DNA of 64,000 bases from Streptomyces sp. CBMA152 (GTDB lineage Bacteria; Actinomycetota; Actinomycetes; Streptomycetales; Streptomycetaceae), in contig NZ_MECJ01000001.1 of the NCBI RefSeq assembly GCF_014596475.1, positions 1-64,000 on the forward strand, read 5' to 3'. The stretch's first letter is position 1. Every line of letters starts with the position of its first letter. Both the position numbers and the translations under genes were made by a program. The notes beneath the pieces are model-generated. The model did not search any database, was not told the origin of the DNA, and was given only the letters and a program-made list of their open reading frames with translations. Positions 11,130 through 19,270 of this stretch are shown here, in pieces.

Positions 11130-12310
11130 CGGATCTGCAGGTTGTCGAGGTAGGACCGGACGTTGCGACGGGTCTCCGGGACGCTGTCGCCGGCGAACTT
11201 CTCCGCGACCGCGTCCGCGAGGACGAGCGCGACCATGGCCTCGGCCACGATGCCCGCGGCCGGGACGGCACACACGTCGGAGCGCTGGTGGTGGGCCTTG
11301 GCGGCTTCGCCGGTGGCGACGTCGATGGTGGCCAGCGCGCGCGGCACGGTCGCGATCGGCTTCATCGCGGCCCGTACGCGCAGCAGCTCACCGGTGGTCA
11401 GACCGCCCTCGGTGCCACCCGCGCGGCCCGAGGTGCGCTTGACGCCTTCGGCCGTCTGCACGATCTCGTCGTGGGCCTTGGAGCCGGGCACGCGCGCGAG
11501 GTCGAAGCCGTCGCCGACCTCGACGCCCTTGATGGCCTGGATGCCCATGAGGGCGGCGGCGAGACGGGCGTCCAGCCTGCGGTCCCAGTGGACGTGCGAG
11601 CCGAGGCCGACGGGCACGCCGTAGGCAAGGACCTCGACCACACCGCCGAGGGTGTCGCCGTCCTTGTGGGCCTGGTCGATCTCGGCGACCATCGCCTTCG
11701 ACGCGTCCGCGTCCAGGCAGCGCACCGGATCGGCGTCCAGCTTCTCCACGTCGGCGGGCGTCGGGTAGACGCCGTACGGCGCCTTCGCGGCGGCCAGCTC
11801 GACCACGTGCGAGACGATCTCGATCCCGGCCGTCTCCTTCAGGTAGGAGCGGGCGACCGCGCCGAGCGCCACGCGCGCGGCGGTCTCGCGGGCGCTGGCG
11901 CGCTCCAGGATCGGGCGCGCCTCGTCGAAGCCGTACTTCTGCATGCCCGCCAGATCCGCGTGCCCGGGGCGGGGACGCGTCAGCGGGGCGTTGCGGGCGA
12001 GGTCCGCGAGGATCTCGGGGTCCACGGGGTCGGCCGACATGACCTGTTCCCACTTGGGCCACTCGGTGTTGCCCACCATGATCGCGATCGGCGAGCCCAT
12101 GGAGAGGCCGTGGCGGACACCGCCCAGGAACGTGACCTCGTCACGCTCGAACTTCATCCGCGCGCCACGTCCATAGCCCAGGCGCCGCCGGGCCAGGTGG
12201 TCGGCCACCATCTCCGTGGTGATCGGCACGCCGGCGGGAAGGCCCTCCAGCGTCGCGACAAGTGCGGGACCGTGGGATTCCCCAGCGGTCAGCCAGCGCA
12301 ACCTGCTCAA
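11126..12310 (-). CDS. aroC: Chorismate synthase
   Basis: 394 residues. Family signatures are [14 protein letters not shown], the [12 protein letters not shown] flavin/phosphate-binding region, [29 protein letters not shown], and near the C-terminus [25 protein letters not shown]. It removes phosphate from EPSP to give chorismate using reduced FMN. The start codon is TTG (12308-12310), supported by GAGGAG 7 nt upstream and by [14 protein letters not shown], the conserved N-terminus. Head of the aroC-K-B-Q run, separated from aroE by a repeat-bearing 257 bp gap. Confidence 0.97.
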
Positions 12311-12450
12311 CGGTGCTCCTCGTTGCTCGCGCGCGTTCTGGTACTACGGCGCGGCCGGGTGCGCGGCCCTGGCCCGCCACCACTGATCCTCCCACGTCCG
12401 CGATGGTGAGCCGGGACCCGGTCCAGCAAGCGGACGGCTTCTTGGTCACG

Positions 12451-12560
12451 TGCGGGTTGTCTGTGGCTGGTCGCTCCCCCAAGTTCTCGGCTTCGCTCGA
12501 ACAGGGGGGACCCCCATCGCGGCGGAGCCGCACAACGACACAGTCCCGCGCCCCTAGGGG
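12451..12560. repeat. Composite dispersed repeat in the aroE-aroC gap
   Basis: The 257 bp gap between aroE and aroC holds a second type of Streptomyces intergenic repeat. It shares the GGCTGGTCGC head and the CCCGCGCCCCT tail with the repeats at 8001 and 62363. About 70 bp is inserted between them, with the inverted elements TCCCCC...GGGGGG and GGGGGGACCCCC. It can fold but encodes no protein. Repeat status is partly from memory of other Streptomyces genomes. Confidence 0.55.
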
Positions 12561-12567
12561 GTACAGC

Positions 12568-13413
12568 TCAGCGGGCCTTCAGGGCTCGCTCGCCCGCCTC
12601 GCGCATGACGTCCAGCGGGGCCTTCGCCACGCCCGTCATCTGCTCGATCTGGAGGACCGCCTGGTGGACCAGGAGGTCGAGGCCGCCGACGACCGGGGCG
12701 CCGCGCTCGGCCCAGGCGGTCGCGAGCGCGGTCGGCCACGGGTCGTACAGGACGTCGAAGAGCGTTCCGGGGCGCTCGGGGACGGCCGCGGCGAGCGCGT
12801 CGGTGGTGCCCGCCGGGGTGGTGGCGATCACGAGCGGCGCCTCGAAGGCCCCGGCCGCGTCCGCCCAGTCCGCGATACGGACGTCCGCGCCCAGCCGCTC
12901 GCCCCAGCCGCGCATCTCGTCCGCGCGGGCGGCGCTGCGGACGTACGCGGTGACCTCACCCGTACAGATACGGGCGAGGGCGGCGAGCGCCGAGGACGCG
13001 GTGGCGCCCGCGCCGAGGACGGCCGCCGAGGGGACCCGCTCGACGCCGCGCTCGCGCAGTGCGGCGAGCATGCCCGGGATGTCGGTGTTGTCGCCGTAGC
13101 GGCGCCCGTCGCGGGTGAGGACGACGGTGTTCACCGCCTCCACCGAGGAGGCGGTGTCGCTGATGCCGTCGAGCAGCGGGATGATCGCCCGCTTCAGCGG
13201 CATCGTGAGCGAGAGCCCGGCCCAGGAACTGTCGAGCCCGTCGATGAATCCGGGAAGCGCGGCCTCGTCCACCTCGAAACGGTCGTACGACCAGTGGGCG
13301 AGGCCGAGTTCCTTGTACGCGGCGCGGTGCAGTACCGGGGAGAGCGAGTGGGCGATGGGCGACCCCAGTACGGCCGCCCGTCGCGCACCGCTCTCCTGGC
13401 TCACGGAACTCAC
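12568..13413 (-). CDS. aroE: Shikimate dehydrogenase
   Basis: 281 residues. The N-terminal substrate domain has LGSPIAHSLSPVLHRAAY, with the shikimate-binding Ser-x-Ser, and LTMPLKRAIIP with the catalytic lysine. EAVNTVV and GDNTDIPGML complete the site, and the Rossmann part has VLGAGATASSALAAL. It reduces 3-dehydroshikimate with NADPH. The GTG at 13411-13413 overlaps the mltG stop (GTGA); a second GTG nine bases on is possible. aroE is coupled to mltG rather than to the aroC-K-B-Q run. Confidence 0.95.
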   Translation of the reverse strand: MSSVSQESGARRAAVLGSPIAHSLSPVLHRAAYKELGLAHWSYDRFEVDEAALPGFIDGLDSSWAGLSLTMPLKRAIIPLLDGISDTASSVEAVNTVVLTRDGRRYGDNTDIPGMLAALRERGVERVPSAAVLGAGATASSALAALARICTGEVTAYVRSAARADEMRGWGERLGADVRIADWADAAGAFEAPLVIATTPAGTTDALAAAVPERPGTLFDVLYDPWPTALATAWAERGAPVVGGLDLLVHQAVLQIEQMTGVAKAPLDVMREAGERALKAR

Positions 13414-15119
13414 TGGCCGGATTTCCCCTGTTCGTACTTCTTGCGGTTCTGGTTCTGCTCTTCGTTGGTGACCGCGAACAGCGTCTCGTCCTCGGTGACC
13501 GAGACGAAGTAGTACCACGGGCCCGGCGTCGGGTTGAGCGCCGAGTGCAGCGCGGAATCACCGGGGTTGCCGATGGGACCGGGCGGCAGTCCGTGGATGT
13601 AATAGGTGTTGTACGGGTGGTGGAAGTCGCGCAGGTTCTTGACCGCACCCGTGTCCAGGGTCGATTCGGCCTTGGCGTAGTTGACCGTCGAGTCGAAGTC
13701 GAGCAGGCCGTAGGTCTCGGTGTTGCCGGGCTTCAGACGGTTGTAGACGACCCGCGCGACCTTGTCGAAGTCGTGCTTGTACTTGCCTTCCGCCTGGACG
13801 AGGCTCGCGACCGTGATCACCTGGAGCGGCGACTTCAGGCCGAGCTTGACGGACATGCCCTTCAGATCGACCTTGGAGTACTCGGAGTTGGCCCGCGAGA
13901 CCATCTTGCGCAGGATGTCCTCGGGCTTGGCGCCCTTGGCGACCGGGTAGCTGGCCGGGTAGAGGAACCCTTCCAGCGGATCCTGGATCTCCTTGTTGTC
14001 ATTCGCCCAGTCGGGCAGCCCGAGATTCTTCGCCTGCGCCTTCGCGACGTCCTTGGTCGTGCCCGGCTTGAGTTCGAGGCGCTTGTCGATCTGCTCGTAG
14101 ACCCAGGCGTTCCGCTTGCCTTCGGGAATGATGAAGTTGCTGCGGCTGGTCGGGTTCAGCATGGCCGCGACCGCGTTCGCCGCCGACATTCCCTTGTTGA
14201 GCGTGTAGACGCCCGCCTGAATGGTCTTGCCCTTGGGATTGTCGTTCTGTGCGGAGACGAACGCGCCCTGGCTCTTGACCACTCCGGCCTTCGCCAGAAT
14301 TCCGCCGATTTCGTATCCACCGGCACCCTGGGGGATTTCCACCTGAATCGGGGTGGAACCGGTTCCGACATAGTCGGGGGCCGTGCCGAATTTCTTCTGC
14401 CAGAACTGGTAGCCGAAATACCCGGCGCCGCCGACGCCGAGGGAGAAGACGACGACGAGCACCAGACAGGCGCGCCCGCTCTTGCCCTTCTTCTTCCCCT
14501 TGCCCTTGCCGCCCTTGCCCCGCCGGGACGAGCGCGGCTCGTCCTCGTCGGCGTCACTGTCGGCGCCGTCGGTGAAGAAAGGATGCGTCTCCTTCTCCGG
14601 CTCCGGCTCGGCCTCCGGCTCCTCCGGCGTCCACTCGGGCGCCTGCTCCGGCACCGTCCGGCGCTGGTTCGGCGGCTGCGGCGGCGGATACGCCTCGGGC
14701 GTGCCGTAGTAGTCCTGCGTCTCGGCGCCGTAACCGGTGTAGCCGTCCGGCTGCTGCCCGGCGTAGGGCATGGCCGCCTGCTGGCCGGTGTCCCATCCCG
14801 CGTTGTACTGAGCCTGCTGTACGTACTGCTCCTGCGGGTAACCCTGCTGGGGCTGCCCGCCGTACTGCTGCTGCGCCTGCTGCTGGTTCTGCTGCGCGTA
14901 CGGGTCCTGCGGGTGCTGCTGATGCTGGGCCTGCTGCGGGTGTTGCTGCTGGTACTGCGGATGCTGCGGCTGCTGCTGCGCGTACTGCTGATGCGCCTGC
15001 TGGTCGCCGTACGGAGCCTGACCGGAGGCAGCCTGCTGCGCTCCCCACCCCTGGTCCCCGTACAGAGGATCCTCGGGATGCCACGGTTCGGAGCCTGCGC
15101 CCCGGCCATACTCAGTCAT
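13410..15119 (-). CDS. mltG: Endolytic transglycosylase MltG with Gln/His-rich cytoplasmic tail
   Basis: 569 residues, much longer than the ~340 typical of E. coli. Residues 1-~215 form a cytoplasmic tail: first an extreme Gln/His/Pro/Tyr region (about 25-110), then an acidic stretch, then a Lys/Gly-rich basic patch. One membrane segment (ACLVLVVVFSLGVGGAGYFGYQFW) lies near residue 225. The extracellular YceG/MltG domain follows, with ASLVQAEGKYK containing the candidate catalytic Glu and the conserved NPTPGPWYYFVS near the end. MltG cleaves nascent glycan strands and sets chain ends during growth. The ATG at 15117-15119 has AGGGGA just upstream. It sits between ruvX and aroE, an order shared across actinobacteria. 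Confidence 0.93.
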   Translation of the reverse strand: MTEYGRGAGSEPWHPEDPLYGDQGWGAQQAASGQAPYGDQQAHQQYAQQQPQHPQYQQQHPQQAQHQQHPQDPYAQQNQQQAQQQYGGQPQQGYPQEQYVQQAQYNAGWDTGQQAAMPYAGQQPDGYTGYGAETQDYYGTPEAYPPPQPPNQRRTVPEQAPEWTPEEPEAEPEPEKETHPFFTDGADSDADEDEPRSSRRGKGGKGKGKKKGKSGRACLVLVVVFSLGVGGAGYFGYQFWQKKFGTAPDYVGTGSTPIQVEIPQGAGGYEIGGILAKAGVVKSQGAFVSAQNDNPKGKTIQAGVYTLNKGMSAANAVAAMLNPTSRSNFIIPEGKRNAWVYEQIDKRLELKPGTTKDVAKAQAKNLGLPDWANDNKEIQDPLEGFLYPASYPVAKGAKPEDILRKMVSRANSEYSKVDLKGMSVKLGLKSPLQVITVASLVQAEGKYKHDFDKVARVVYNRLKPGNTETYGLLDFDSTVNYAKAESTLDTGAVKNLRDFHHPYNTYYIHGLPPGPIGNPGDSALHSALNPTPGPWYYFVSVTEDETLFAVTNEEQNQNRKKYEQGKSGQ

Positions 15120-15220
15120 CGGTCCCCTAGAGCCGCGAGGCATCCGGACGGTCCGCCTCTTCCGCTGTGCGGCAGCTGTTCGAATGTCGCCGCATCGCGC
15201 GGAACGTTACCGTATCGCGA

Positions 15221-15685
15221 TCAGATAACCACTTCGACGCCCTCGCCGGGCGGTCTGCCTGACACCCGTTCGGCCTCAAGCGCGGTCTGAAGAATGATCA
15301 CTGCGGCCGCCTGATCGATGACCGACCGGCCCTTCTTCGACTTCACGCCGGAGGCGCGCAGTCCCTGAGTGGCCGTCACCGTCGTCATCCGCTCGTCGAC
15401 GAGACGGACCGGAATCGGCGCGATGCCCTTCGCCAGTTCCTGGGCGAATTTACGGACCTTGACGGCCGCCGGGCCCTCGCCCCCGCTGAGGGAGCGAGGC
15501 AGCCCCACGACCACCTCGATGGGCTCGTACTCCTCGACGAGCAGGCGCAACCGCCGGTGGGCGGCCGGGACGTCACGTCCCGGCACGGTCTCCACCGGCG
15601 TGGCGAGCACCCCGTCGGGGTCGCACGAGGCGACCCCGATCCGGGCGTCCCCGACGTCGATCGCGAGACGGCGTCCGCGTCGCAT
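15221..15685 (-). CDS. ruvX: RuvX / YqgF-family putative pre-16S rRNA nuclease (Holliday-junction resolvase-like)
   Basis: 154 residues with an RNase H-like fold. It starts RRLAIDVGDARIGVASCD (first catalytic Asp), then VVGLPRSLSGGEGPAA, PVRLVDERMTTVTA (Glu) and SVIDQAAAVIILQTAL (C-terminal Asp). The E. coli homologue helps mature the 16S rRNA 5' end. Its start overlaps the alaS stop, so alaS-ruvX are co-translated. Confidence 0.94.
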   Translation of the reverse strand: MRRGRRLAIDVGDARIGVASCDPDGVLATPVETVPGRDVPAAHRRLRLLVEEYEPIEVVVGLPRSLSGGEGPAAVKVRKFAQELAKGIAPIPVRLVDERMTTVTATQGLRASGVKSKKGRSVIDQAAAVIILQTALEAERVSGRPPGEGVEVVI

Positions 15686-18354
15686 CAGGCCGTCTCGGCG
15701 ACGAGGCGCTCGACGGCGGCCATGGCGTCGCCCACAGCGTCCGGGTTCTGGCCGCCGCCCTGGGCGACGTCCGGCTTGCCGCCGCCACCGCCACCGAGGG
15801 TCTTGGCGGCGGTACGGACCAGGTCACCGGCCTTGAGACCGCGCTCGCGGGCGGCCTCGTTGGTGGCGATGACGGTCAGCGGGCGGCCGTTGGCGGTGGT
15901 GAAAAGCGCCACAACCACCGGGCGGTCGCCCTGGATACGGCCGCGCACGTCGAGGACGAGCTTGCGCAGGTCGTCGGCGGAGGTGCCGTCCGGCACCTGA
16001 CCGATGGCCAGGGCCACGCCCTTCACGTCCTTGGCGCCCTCGGCGAGCCCGCCGGCGGCGGCCAGGACCTTCTCGGCGCGGAACTTCTCGATCTCCTTCT
16101 CGGCGTCCTTCAGCTTGCCGAGCATGGTGGAGATCTTCTCGGGCAGCTCCTCGGGGCGGCCCTTGACCAGCTCCTGGAGCTGGGCGACGACCGTGTGCTC
16201 CCGGGCGAGGAAGTTGTACGCGTCCACGCCGACCAGGGCCTCGATACGGCGCACACCGGAGCCGATCGAGGACTCGCCGAGCAGCTTCACCAGGCCCAGC
16301 TGGGCGGTGTTGTGGACGTGCGTACCGCCGCACAGCTCCTTGGAGAAGTCGCCGATGGTCACGACGCGCACGCGCTCGCCGTACTTCTCGCCGAACTCGG
16401 CGATGGCGCCCTGCTTCTTGGCCTCGTCGATCGACATGACCTCGGCCTGGACGTCCAGTTCGCGCGAGAGGACCTCGTTGATCTTCTGCTCGACGTCGGT
16501 GAGGACCGTGCCGGGAACGGCGGCGGGCGAGCCGAAGTCGAAGCGGAAGCGGCCCGGCGAGTTCTCCGAACCGGCCTGGGCGGCCGTCGGGCCGAGCGCG
16601 TCGCGCAGGGCCTGGTGGGTCAGGTGCGTGGCGGAGTGGGCGCGGGCGATGGCGCGGCGGCGCTTGATGTCGATGACGGCGAGGGCCGAGGCACCGAGCG
16701 TCACCTCGCCGACCTGGACGACGCCCTTGTGGACGTGGACGCCCGGGACCGGCTTCTGCACATCGCGGATCTCGATGACCGCGCCCGTGTCGAGCTTGAT
16801 GCGGCCCTGGTCGGCGAGCTGGCCGCCGCCCTCGGCGTAGAACGGGGTGCGGTCCAGGACGACCTCGACCTCGTCGCCCTCGGAGGCGGCGGGCGAGGGC
16901 ACACCGTCGACGAGCAGGCCGACGACCGTCGACTCGTTCTCGGTGAGCGTGTAGCCGGTGAAGTCGGTCTCGCCCGAGTTGTCGGCCACCTCGCGGTAGG
17001 CGGACAGGTCGGCGTGGCCGGTCTTCTTGGCCTTGGCGTCGGCCTTGGCGCGCTCCCGCTGCTCCTTCATCAGGCGCCGGAAGCCGTCCTCGTCCACGGC
17101 GAGGCCCTGCTCGGCGGCCATCTCCAGGGTGAGGTCGATCGGGAAGCCCCAGGTGTCGTGGAGCAGGAACGCCTTCTCGCCGGCCAGGACCGTGCCGCCG
17201 GCGGCCTTGGTCTCGGTGACGGCGGTGTCCAGGATGTTGGTGCCGCCCTTGAGGGCCTTGAGGAAGGCGGCCTCTTCGGCGAGCGCGACCGTCTCGATGC
17301 GCTTGCGGTCGGTGATGAGCTCCGGGTACTGCTGACCCATCGTGGTGATCACGACGTCGATCAGGTCCTGGACGACCGGGCCGGTGGCGCCCATGAGGCG
17401 CATGTTGCGGATGGCGCGGCGCATGATGCGGCGCAGCACATAGCCGCGGCCCTCGTTGCCGGGCGTGACGCCGTCGCCGATGAGCATCGTGGACGTACGG
17501 ATGTGGTCGGCGACCACACGCAGCGAGACGTCGGTGTGGTGGGCGGCGCCATAGCGGACACCCGTCAGCTCGGTGGCCTTGTCCATGACCACGCGCAGGG
17601 TGTCGGTCTCGTACATGTTCTGTACGCCCTGCAGGATCATGGCGAGGCGCTCAAGACCCAGACCGGTGTCGATGTTCTTCGACGGCAGGTCGCCGAGGAT
17701 CGGGAAGTCCTCCTTGCCGTCGCCCGCACCGCGCTCGTACTGCATGAAGACCAGGTTCCAGATCTCCACGTACCGCTCGTCGTTGACGGCCGGGCCGCCC
17801 TCGACGCCGAACTCGGGGCCGCGGTCGTAGTTGATCTCGGAGCAGGGGCCGCACGGTCCCGGGACGCCCATGGACCAGAAGTTGTCCTTCTTGCCCAGGC
17901 GCTGGATGCGCTCGGCGGGGACGCCGATCTTGTCGCGCCAGATGGCCTCGGCCTCGTCGTCGTCGAGGTAGACCGTGATCCAGAGCTTCTCCGGCTCCAG
18001 GCCGTAACCGCCCTTGTCCTGCGGCGAGGTGAGCAGCTCCCAGGCGTACCGGATGGCACCTTCCTTGAAGTAGTCGCCGAAGGAGAAGTTGCCGCACATC
18101 TGGAAGAACGTGCCGTGGCGGGTGGTCTTGCCGACCTCTTCGATGTCCGGGGTACGGACGCACTTCTGCACGCTGGTCAGCGTGGACGCCGGGGGCTTGA
18201 CCTCACCCAGGAAGTAGGGCTTGAACGGCACCATGCCCGCGGGGACGAGGAGCAGAGTCGGGTCGTCCGCGATGAGCGACGCCGAAGGGACGACGGTGTG
18301 CCCGCGCTCCTCGAAGAAGCTCAGCCAGCGGCGGCGGATTTCAGCCGACTCCAT
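15685..18354 (-). CDS. alaS: Alanyl-tRNA synthetase
   Basis: 889 residues, full length. The class II catalytic core occupies the first ~250 residues ([23 protein letters not shown] with motif 2, and GLGLERLAM with motif 3). The C-Ala linker, the editing domain with Zn ligands HSATHLTHQ and CGGTHVHN, and the DHHA1 domain with a final [15 protein letters not shown] follow. It charges tRNA-Ala and clears mischarged Ser/Gly. The start overlaps the DUF6167-like gene stop (TGATG). No T-box leader is visible upstream. Confidence 0.98.
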   Translation of the reverse strand: MESAEIRRRWLSFFEERGHTVVPSASLIADDPTLLLVPAGMVPFKPYFLGEVKPPASTLTSVQKCVRTPDIEEVGKTTRHGTFFQMCGNFSFGDYFKEGAIRYAWELLTSPQDKGGYGLEPEKLWITVYLDDDEAEAIWRDKIGVPAERIQRLGKKDNFWSMGVPGPCGPCSEINYDRGPEFGVEGGPAVNDERYVEIWNLVFMQYERGAGDGKEDFPILGDLPSKNIDTGLGLERLAMILQGVQNMYETDTLRVVMDKATELTGVRYGAAHHTDVSLRVVADHIRTSTMLIGDGVTPGNEGRGYVLRRIMRRAIRNMRLMGATGPVVQDLIDVVITTMGQQYPELITDRKRIETVALAEEAAFLKALKGGTNILDTAVTETKAAGGTVLAGEKAFLLHDTWGFPIDLTLEMAAEQGLAVDEDGFRRLMKEQRERAKADAKAKKTGHADLSAYREVADNSGETDFTGYTLTENESTVVGLLVDGVPSPAASEGDEVEVVLDRTPFYAEGGGQLADQGRIKLDTGAVIEIRDVQKPVPGVHVHKGVVQVGEVTLGASALAVIDIKRRRAIARAHSATHLTHQALRDALGPTAAQAGSENSPGRFRFDFGSPAAVPGTVLTDVEQKINEVLSRELDVQAEVMSIDEAKKQGAIAEFGEKYGERVRVVTIGDFSKELCGGTHVHNTAQLGLVKLLGESSIGSGVRRIEALVGVDAYNFLAREHTVVAQLQELVKGRPEELPEKISTMLGKLKDAEKEIEKFRAEKVLAAAGGLAEGAKDVKGVALAIGQVPDGTSADDLRKLVLDVRGRIQGDRPVVVALFTTANGRPLTVIATNEAARERGLKAGDLVRTAAKTLGGGGGGKPDVAQGGGQNPDAVGDAMAAVERLVAETA

Positions 18355-18680
18355 CAGTGGTCCTCATTCCGGTTGTACGAGATCGTCTTGTACTGCTGCT
18401 TGGGGTGGTCGAGTGCCGCGAGGCGGCGCTGCGCCGGGAGTTCGTGCACGTTGGACGCGTTGAGCCCCAGCGCGTCGTTGAGTTCGGACTCGCGCTGGAC
18501 CATGCCGGCCTTCACGTCGAGCGCGAAGTCCTTCAGCTTGTGGCCCGCCTCGATCGCCTTGTCGGCGGTGCGCGCGGCCAGGGACTCCGGGGTGAGCTGC
18601 TTCAGCTTCCGGTTGACCTTGGTGGTGGCCCACACACCGGCTGCGGCGCCCGCGGTGAACCAGAACGTACGGCGGAACAT
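18354..18680 (-). CDS. Small membrane-associated protein of the alaS cluster (DUF6167-like)
   Basis: 108 residues. A short hydrophobic N-terminal segment ([19 protein letters not shown]) is followed by a mostly helical, charged body ([30 protein letters not shown]). This is a conserved actinobacterial hypothetical that accompanies the next upstream gene. It resembles an inner-membrane-tethered, YtxH-like coiled coil. Function unknown. It is coupled to alaS through a one-base overlap. Confidence 0.85.
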   Translation of the reverse strand: MFRRTFWFTAGAAAGVWATTKVNRKLKQLTPESLAARTADKAIEAGHKLKDFALDVKAGMVQRESELNDALGLNASNVHELPAQRRLAALDHPKQQYKTISYNRNEDH

Positions 18681-18687
18681 CGCAGCG

Positions 18688-19110
18688 TCAGCCCTTTCGC
18701 TTGCTCCGCCGCGCGGACGGCAGAGTCCGCCCGACGATCACCGTGCGAGGCGGCTCGGCGGGCCCGGTTTTCCGTCCGATGGCCCGGCGCACCCCGTACC
18801 CGAAGGCCGCGACCTTCACCAGCGGGCCGCCGAAGGTCGAGGCGACCGTGGTGGAGAGCGCCGACGCGTTGGAGGTGACCTCCTGGACGTCCGAGGCGAT
18901 GGCGTCGACCCGGTCCAGCTGGGTCTGCGCCGAGCGCACCGCCGAGGAGGCGTCCGCGAGCAGCGGGACGGCCTGTTCGGTCACGTCCGCCACCAGCTTG
19001 GTGGTCGCCTTCAGCGTCTGGGCCAGCCTCACGAGGACTACGGCGAGGAAGGACACCAGGATCGCCCAGAAGACGGCCACCAGGATCCCGGCCACCTCTC
19101 CACCGGACAC
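18688..19110 (-). CDS. DUF948-domain membrane protein
   Basis: 140 residues. An N-terminal transmembrane helix (VAGILVAVFWAILVSFLAVVLVRLAQTL) precedes a methyl-accepting-protein-like helical domain (DASSAVRSAQTQLDRVDAIASDVQEV) typical of DUF948. The basic C-terminus ends RRSKRKG. The GTG start at 19108-19110 was chosen because GGGAG lies 9 nt upstream; an ATG 21 bases earlier lacks a ribosome site. It leads the run to alaS-ruvX-mltG-aroE. Confidence 0.87.
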   Translation of the reverse strand: MSGGEVAGILVAVFWAILVSFLAVVLVRLAQTLKATTKLVADVTEQAVPLLADASSAVRSAQTQLDRVDAIASDVQEVTSNASALSTTVASTFGGPLVKVAAFGYGVRRAIGRKTGPAEPPRTVIVGRTLPSARRSKRKG

Positions 19111-19270
19111 TTCGCACCGCTCCCTGCGCATCGACCGTCGGACAAGAAAAGTTGTCCCCCGACCCTATCGCGCCGAGGGTCTTGCCCCCTACCGCATTAG
19201 GGCGTCACGGAAGCGGAGTCTGGCAGGCCGATTGTACGCAGTGCACACCCTTCAGTACTCTGCGTGTCCC

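Noticed and set aside
16195..19200. A 1001-codon open frame on the plus strand opposite alaS and the two small membrane genes
   Set aside because: It is the antisense shadow typical of high-GC DNA: Arg/Gly/Val/Asp-rich with no domain pattern, while alaS on the other strand is unmistakable.
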